This document shows positions 61,253 to 64,000 of a stretch of DNA of 64,000 nucleotides, piece after piece. The notes under the pieces were generated by a model. That model had not been told where the DNA came from and did not search any database. It worked only from the letters and a program-made list of their open reading frames with translations. The stretch lies in assembly GCF_035930445.1 (NCBI RefSeq), contig NZ_CP142394.1:3815501-3879500 (forward strand), written 5' to 3'. Source of the stretch: Sphingopyxis chilensis. GTDB lineage: Bacteria > Pseudomonadota > Alphaproteobacteria > Sphingomonadales > Sphingomonadaceae. Each line of letters begins with the position of its first letter. Position 1 is the first letter of the stretch. The position numbers were made by a program, and so were the translations under genes.

Positions 61253-61732
61253 ATGGACTCCGAAATTGCGAACGCGACGTTGAAGGCCTTGCGGCGCGTG
61301 CTGCGCGCGACCGACGGCGGCACCCGCCGGCTGGCCGCGGCGACGGGGCTGACGCCGTCGCAATTGCTGGTGCTGCGCGAGATCGATGTGGGTGAGGAGG
61401 TGACCCCGGGGCTGATCGCGCGGCGGCTGCAGTTCAGCCATGCGACGATCACCGCGATCGTCGACCGCCTTGTCGCGCTTGATCTCGCGGCACGGTCGCG
61501 GAGCGATCAGGACAAGCGCCGCGTGCTGTTGGAGGCAACGGCGAAAGGGCGGCGCTGCCTCGCCGAGGCGCCCGATATGCTGCAGGAAATATTCGCGGAC
61601 CGCTTTTCGGCGCTTCCCGCATGGGAACAGGCGATGCTGCTGGCGGGCGCCGAACGGCTGGCCGACCTGCTCGGCGCGGGCGACATGGACGCCGCGCCGT
61701 TGCTCGACGCGGGGGCGATTGACCGGGCCTAG
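61253..61732 (+). CDS. ectR: MarR-family regulator, EctR-like
   Basis: The 159-residue winged-helix protein has helices and wing as in MarR: GLTPSQLLVLREIDVGEEVTPGLIARRLQFSHATITAIVDRLVALDLAARSRSDQDKRRVLLEATAKGRR. It is divergent from ectA, the position of EctR1 in halotolerant methylotrophs and many other ect clusters. The start MDSEIANATLK (ATG at 61253) is preferred to an upstream ATG at 61214. It probably represses or tunes the ect operon through the dyad at 61161-61180. Its stop overlaps the end of the convergent PilZ gene by 4 bases. Confidence 0.88.
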   Translation: MDSEIANATLKALRRVLRATDGGTRRLAAATGLTPSQLLVLREIDVGEEVTPGLIARRLQFSHATITAIVDRLVALDLAARSRSDQDKRRVLLEATAKGRRCLAEAPDMLQEIFADRFSALPAWEQAMLLAGAERLADLLGAGDMDAAPLLDAGAIDRA

Positions 61733-62214
61733 GCGAAGGTCAGCGAGGCGAGTGCGACGATGAAGAGCAGGATCACGGCGGTGAACAGCGCCGTCAGCGC
61801 CGTGAACAGGACCGCGCTGGGTGCGCGCCGCGTATAAAGCTCCCCGAAACCGCGCACGGCCGCGGCGCCGGCATCCTCATCCTCGTCGTCGTGCGGCGCC
61901 TTGAGCAGCGCGGCGCTGATGGCGCTTGCCGGGACAGGCGTCAGAAACTCGCACCCGAAGCGCCGGCCGTCCTCGCGCACGACGCGTGCCGGGGCGGCGC
62001 CGAGTTCGGGGAGGACGAGCAGAAAGGTTTCGCCGAGCGAAAAGGCGGCGTCGGTCTCGATCAAAAGCCCCGTTCGCGACAGGTTGCGGATGACGACCGC
62101 GGCTTCGGCCGTCGCCGATCGCGCCGCAACGTCGAGCCGCAGCGTGCGCCGCTGCGTCCGCCTGCGGTCGGCCGTTTCGGACGGTCCGGCGATATGGGCC
62201 AGCAAGGATCTCAC
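61729..62214 (-). CDS. PilZ-domain protein with C-terminal membrane segment
   Basis: The 161-residue product starts at a GTG (62214) with AGGAGA five bases upstream; an ATG at 62346 would add an unlikely basic tail. The PilZ domain has the c-di-GMP-binding RRRTQRR box near residue 17 and VIRNLSRTGLLIET, the D/NxSxxG motif, so binding is expected. A hydrophobic segment at the very end (AVLFTALTALFTAVILLFIV) should anchor it in the inner membrane by its tail, an uncommon layout. The divergent neighbour is a large secreted adhesin, so a role in c-di-GMP control of attachment is attractive but unproven. Confidence 0.87.
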   Translation of the reverse strand: MRSLLAHIAGPSETADRRRTQRRTLRLDVAARSATAEAAVVIRNLSRTGLLIETDAAFSLGETFLLVLPELGAAPARVVREDGRRFGCEFLTPVPASAISAALLKAPHDDEDEDAGAAAVRGFGELYTRRAPSAVLFTALTALFTAVILLFIVALASLTFA

Positions 62215-62704
62215 CGACGTCTCCTTTGGCGACCGGATATCGCACGACAAGCTTAAAATTGCCTTGTTGCCGACCCGATCGCCGGGGCTGGAGGCGCAAA
62301 ATATCGGGCGGGGTGAAGAACCGCAGCGACGCTCGCCACTTAACAATTAAACGGATATGTTGCCGTGGGCCGGAAAAAAACTGCGACGAGCCGAAGCTTC
62401 TTGTGGGTCGAATTGGGACGCAATCGGCCGCCGGGCGAACAGGCTACGGCTTCATCAAGTTGTTTCATCTAATTGAATAGTAAGATTCTTCCGGCTGATA
62501 ATGTTGCGTCCGATGGGCGACGGTTAAGCGCGAGGCCGCTTTTCCTAAAAAATTGTTAACACGCTTGCAGAGTCTCGAGAATCCATGCTCTCCTGATGGG
62601 TGGGGAAGGTCCGAGTCGCTCGGACAGTGGGTCGCACTGACATTGGTGGAAATTTTGCTGTGCCGTTTTTGCGGCAGGGCGAGGTGCGGGCGAGGGAAAT
62701 AGAT
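62215..62704. other. Control region between the PilZ and adhesin genes
   Basis: These 490 bases contain no convincing gene. The part 62340-62580 is unusually AT-rich for this genome (for example TTAACAATTAAAC, ATTGAATAGTAAG and AAAAAATTGTTAAC) and probably carries the adhesin promoter and regulator sites. A 7-bp hairpin with a 3-base loop (GTCCGAG/CTCGGAC) is at 62609-62625 in the likely leader. CGAGGGAAATAG precedes the adhesin ATG. Confidence 0.55.
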
Positions 62705-64000
62705 ATGGATGCTTTCGACAATCCGGCACGGAACGGAAATGCGGGGCTTCAACGCGGAGGCGGATCGACGGGAGAGTCGAGCCAGGCCGTTTCGGATAGC
62801 GAATTTCTGGTCGCCGCCGCGCACGTGACCGCGGCCGCATCGGCGCTGCCGCTCGCCATCCAGGCGATCCTCGTTCCCGACGCGAGCGGACGCATTGTCC
62901 TGCCCGCAGGCGCATCGGTCGATGACATCAGCGTGTCGGGCGCCGACCTGATCGTCACGCTGCCGAACGGGCAGATACTGATCATTCCGAACGGCGCGGT
63001 CGATATTCCCTCGATCGTCATCGATGGCGACACGGTGCCCGCGAGCACGGTCGCGCAGCTGCTCGAAAATCTGGGCGAACTGAATCCGGAAGCCGGAACC
63101 CGCAGCTCGGGCGGCAATTTCGCCGACCCCGAAGGGCCGATCCAGGACGCCTATGCGCTCGGCGACCTCCTGCCGTACACCGAACTCGCCTTTTCGCAGC
63201 CCGAGGACCGCGAACTGCTGCCCGCCGTGCCCGACGACGAACCCGAGATCGTCATCGTCACTCCCGACCAGCCCGCCGGCGCTGCGGCCGCCACCGCGAG
63301 CGTCGACGAGGCGGGGCTTCCGGTGCGTGAGGGCGAACCCGCAGGCAGCGCGAGCGAAGCGAACAGCGAAACCACCACCGGATCGATCGTCTATGACGCG
63401 GCCGACGGCCTCGACGCGATCACGATCAACGGCACCGCGGTCACCGCCGTCGGCCAGGTCATCACGACCCCGCTCGGCCAGCTGACGATCACCAGCCTGA
63501 CGCCAGGCAATGTCGGATACAGCTATACGCTGGCCGACAACAGCGATGCGAACGGCGATCCGACCGACATCTTCACCGTCGTCGTCACCGATCGCGACGG
63601 CGACACCGCGACCGCGACGCTCACCATCGATGTCGTCGACGACGTCCCGACCGCGCGCGCCGATACCGACGCGGTCGCGGCGGGCAGCTTCGCGCCCGAG
63701 GCGGGCAATGTGCTCACCGGCGCGGGGACTACGAGTGGCGCGGCGGGCGCCGACACGCCGGGCGCCGACGACGCCGTGCTGACGGGCATCCGCGGCGCGG
63801 ATGGCGAAGGCGGTTTCTCCGAGCCGGGGACGGTGCAGGGCCAATATGGCACGCTGACCATCGGTGCCGACGGTGGCTATAGCTATGTCCGCGATCCGGG
63901 AACGCCGGGCGGCGTCGACGATATTTTCACATACCAGATCACCGATGGCGACGGCGATACGTCGACGGCGACCCTGACGATCCGTATCGCCGATGCGCCG
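62705..64000 (+). CDS. Large repetitive secreted adhesin (VCBS/BapA-like), 5' part
   Basis: The frame is open for 432 codons to the window edge. The N-terminal ~130 residues lack a Sec signal and hold a compact domain (ISVSGADLIVTLPNGQILII, then AVDIPSIVIDGDTVPASTVAQ) of the type at the start of type I-secreted giant adhesins. An acidic, low-complexity stretch follows (residues ~170-230). Immunoglobulin-like repeats then begin, each with VCBS-type signatures: VGYSYTLADNS...DIFTVVVTDRDGDTATATLTI and GGYSYVRDPGTPGGVDDIFTYQITDGDGDTSTATLTI. The DGD loops probably bind calcium. The usual partners (LapBCE-type exporter) would lie outside the window. The neighbouring PilZ gene fits biofilm control. 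Confidence 0.85.
   Translation, partial: MDAFDNPARNGNAGLQRGGGSTGESSQAVSDSEFLVAAAHVTAAASALPLAIQAILVPDASGRIVLPAGASVDDISVSGADLIVTLPNGQILIIPNGAVDIPSIVIDGDTVPASTVAQLLENLGELNPEAGTRSSGGNFADPEGPIQDAYALGDLLPYTELAFSQPEDRELLPAVPDDEPEIVIVTPDQPAGAAAATASVDEAGLPVREGEPAGSASEANSETTTGSIVYDAADGLDAITINGTAVTAVGQVITTPLGQLTITSLTPGNVGYSYTLADNSDANGDPTDIFTVVVTDRDGDTATATLTIDVVDDVPTARADTDAVAAGSFAPEAGNVLTGAGTTSGAAGADTPGADDAVLTGIRGADGEGGFSEPGTVQGQYGTLTIGADGGYSYVRDPGTPGGVDDIFTYQITDGDGDTSTATLTIRIADAP

Overview
The window is GC-rich alphaproteobacterial chromosome. Gene content and order (ftsK-lolA-xth-ribA, a CC_3452-family protein, a MFS/TonB-receptor-rich background, an ectABCD-ask hydroxyectoine operon of the type known from Sphingopyxis) point to Sphingomonadales, most likely Sphingopyxis or a close marine or salt-exposed relative. 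This is a judgement from protein resemblance, not a database match. There is no rRNA, CRISPR, integrase or intact insertion sequence. Small palindromic repeats of several families are scattered between genes.

Layout. 1-11.4 kb: tail of a CBS/CorC-type transporter protein, then a leftward block with an amino-acid permease, penicillin-binding protein 1C and a very large alpha-2-macroglobulin, followed by a HIT protein and HisE. 11.5-21.4 kb: TonB-dependent receptor, uracil-DNA glycosylase, TauE/SafE exporter, several small conserved proteins, a 61-residue secreted peptide, GST, molybdopterin-binding protein, drug-efflux MFS and a transglutaminase-like protein. 21.4-27.9 kb: tRNA-Gly(CCC), an AsnC-type regulator divergent from a PutA without a DNA-binding domain, a CcmI-like TPR protein and glutamate dehydrogenase. 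Together these form a proline-to-glutamate-to-2-oxoglutarate route.

27.9-37.7 kb holds the most unusual locus. Four tightly packed genes encode a c554-type cytochrome with five haem sites, a lipoprotein with two GlcG/HbpS-like domains, an outer-membrane beta-barrel, and a 1425-residue protein joining ten CxxCH haem sites to an LVIVD-repeat propeller. The architecture suggests a porin-cytochrome route moving electrons across the outer membrane, unlike the classical MtrCAB set. This role is inferred.

37.8-46.2 kb: the (p)ppGpp synthetase/hydrolase Rsh, whose start codon directly abuts a 266-bp inverted-repeat element, a glycosyltransferase, a HxlR regulator, a LytS/LytTR two-component pair, RibA with a degenerate N-terminal domain, and exonuclease III. 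46.6-53.4 kb: LolA, FtsK, a UbiH-family hydroxylase, an orphan sigma factor, a LON-domain protein and a thioredoxin-TPR protein. 53.6-61.7 kb: tRNA-Gly(GCC), then a leftward osmoadaptation operon ectA-ectB-ectC-ectD-ask followed by two MFS transporters, with a divergent MarR regulator (EctR) and a perfect dyad between them. 61.7-64 kb: a PilZ protein with a C-terminal membrane segment and, divergent from it, the start of a large repetitive secreted adhesin that runs off the window.
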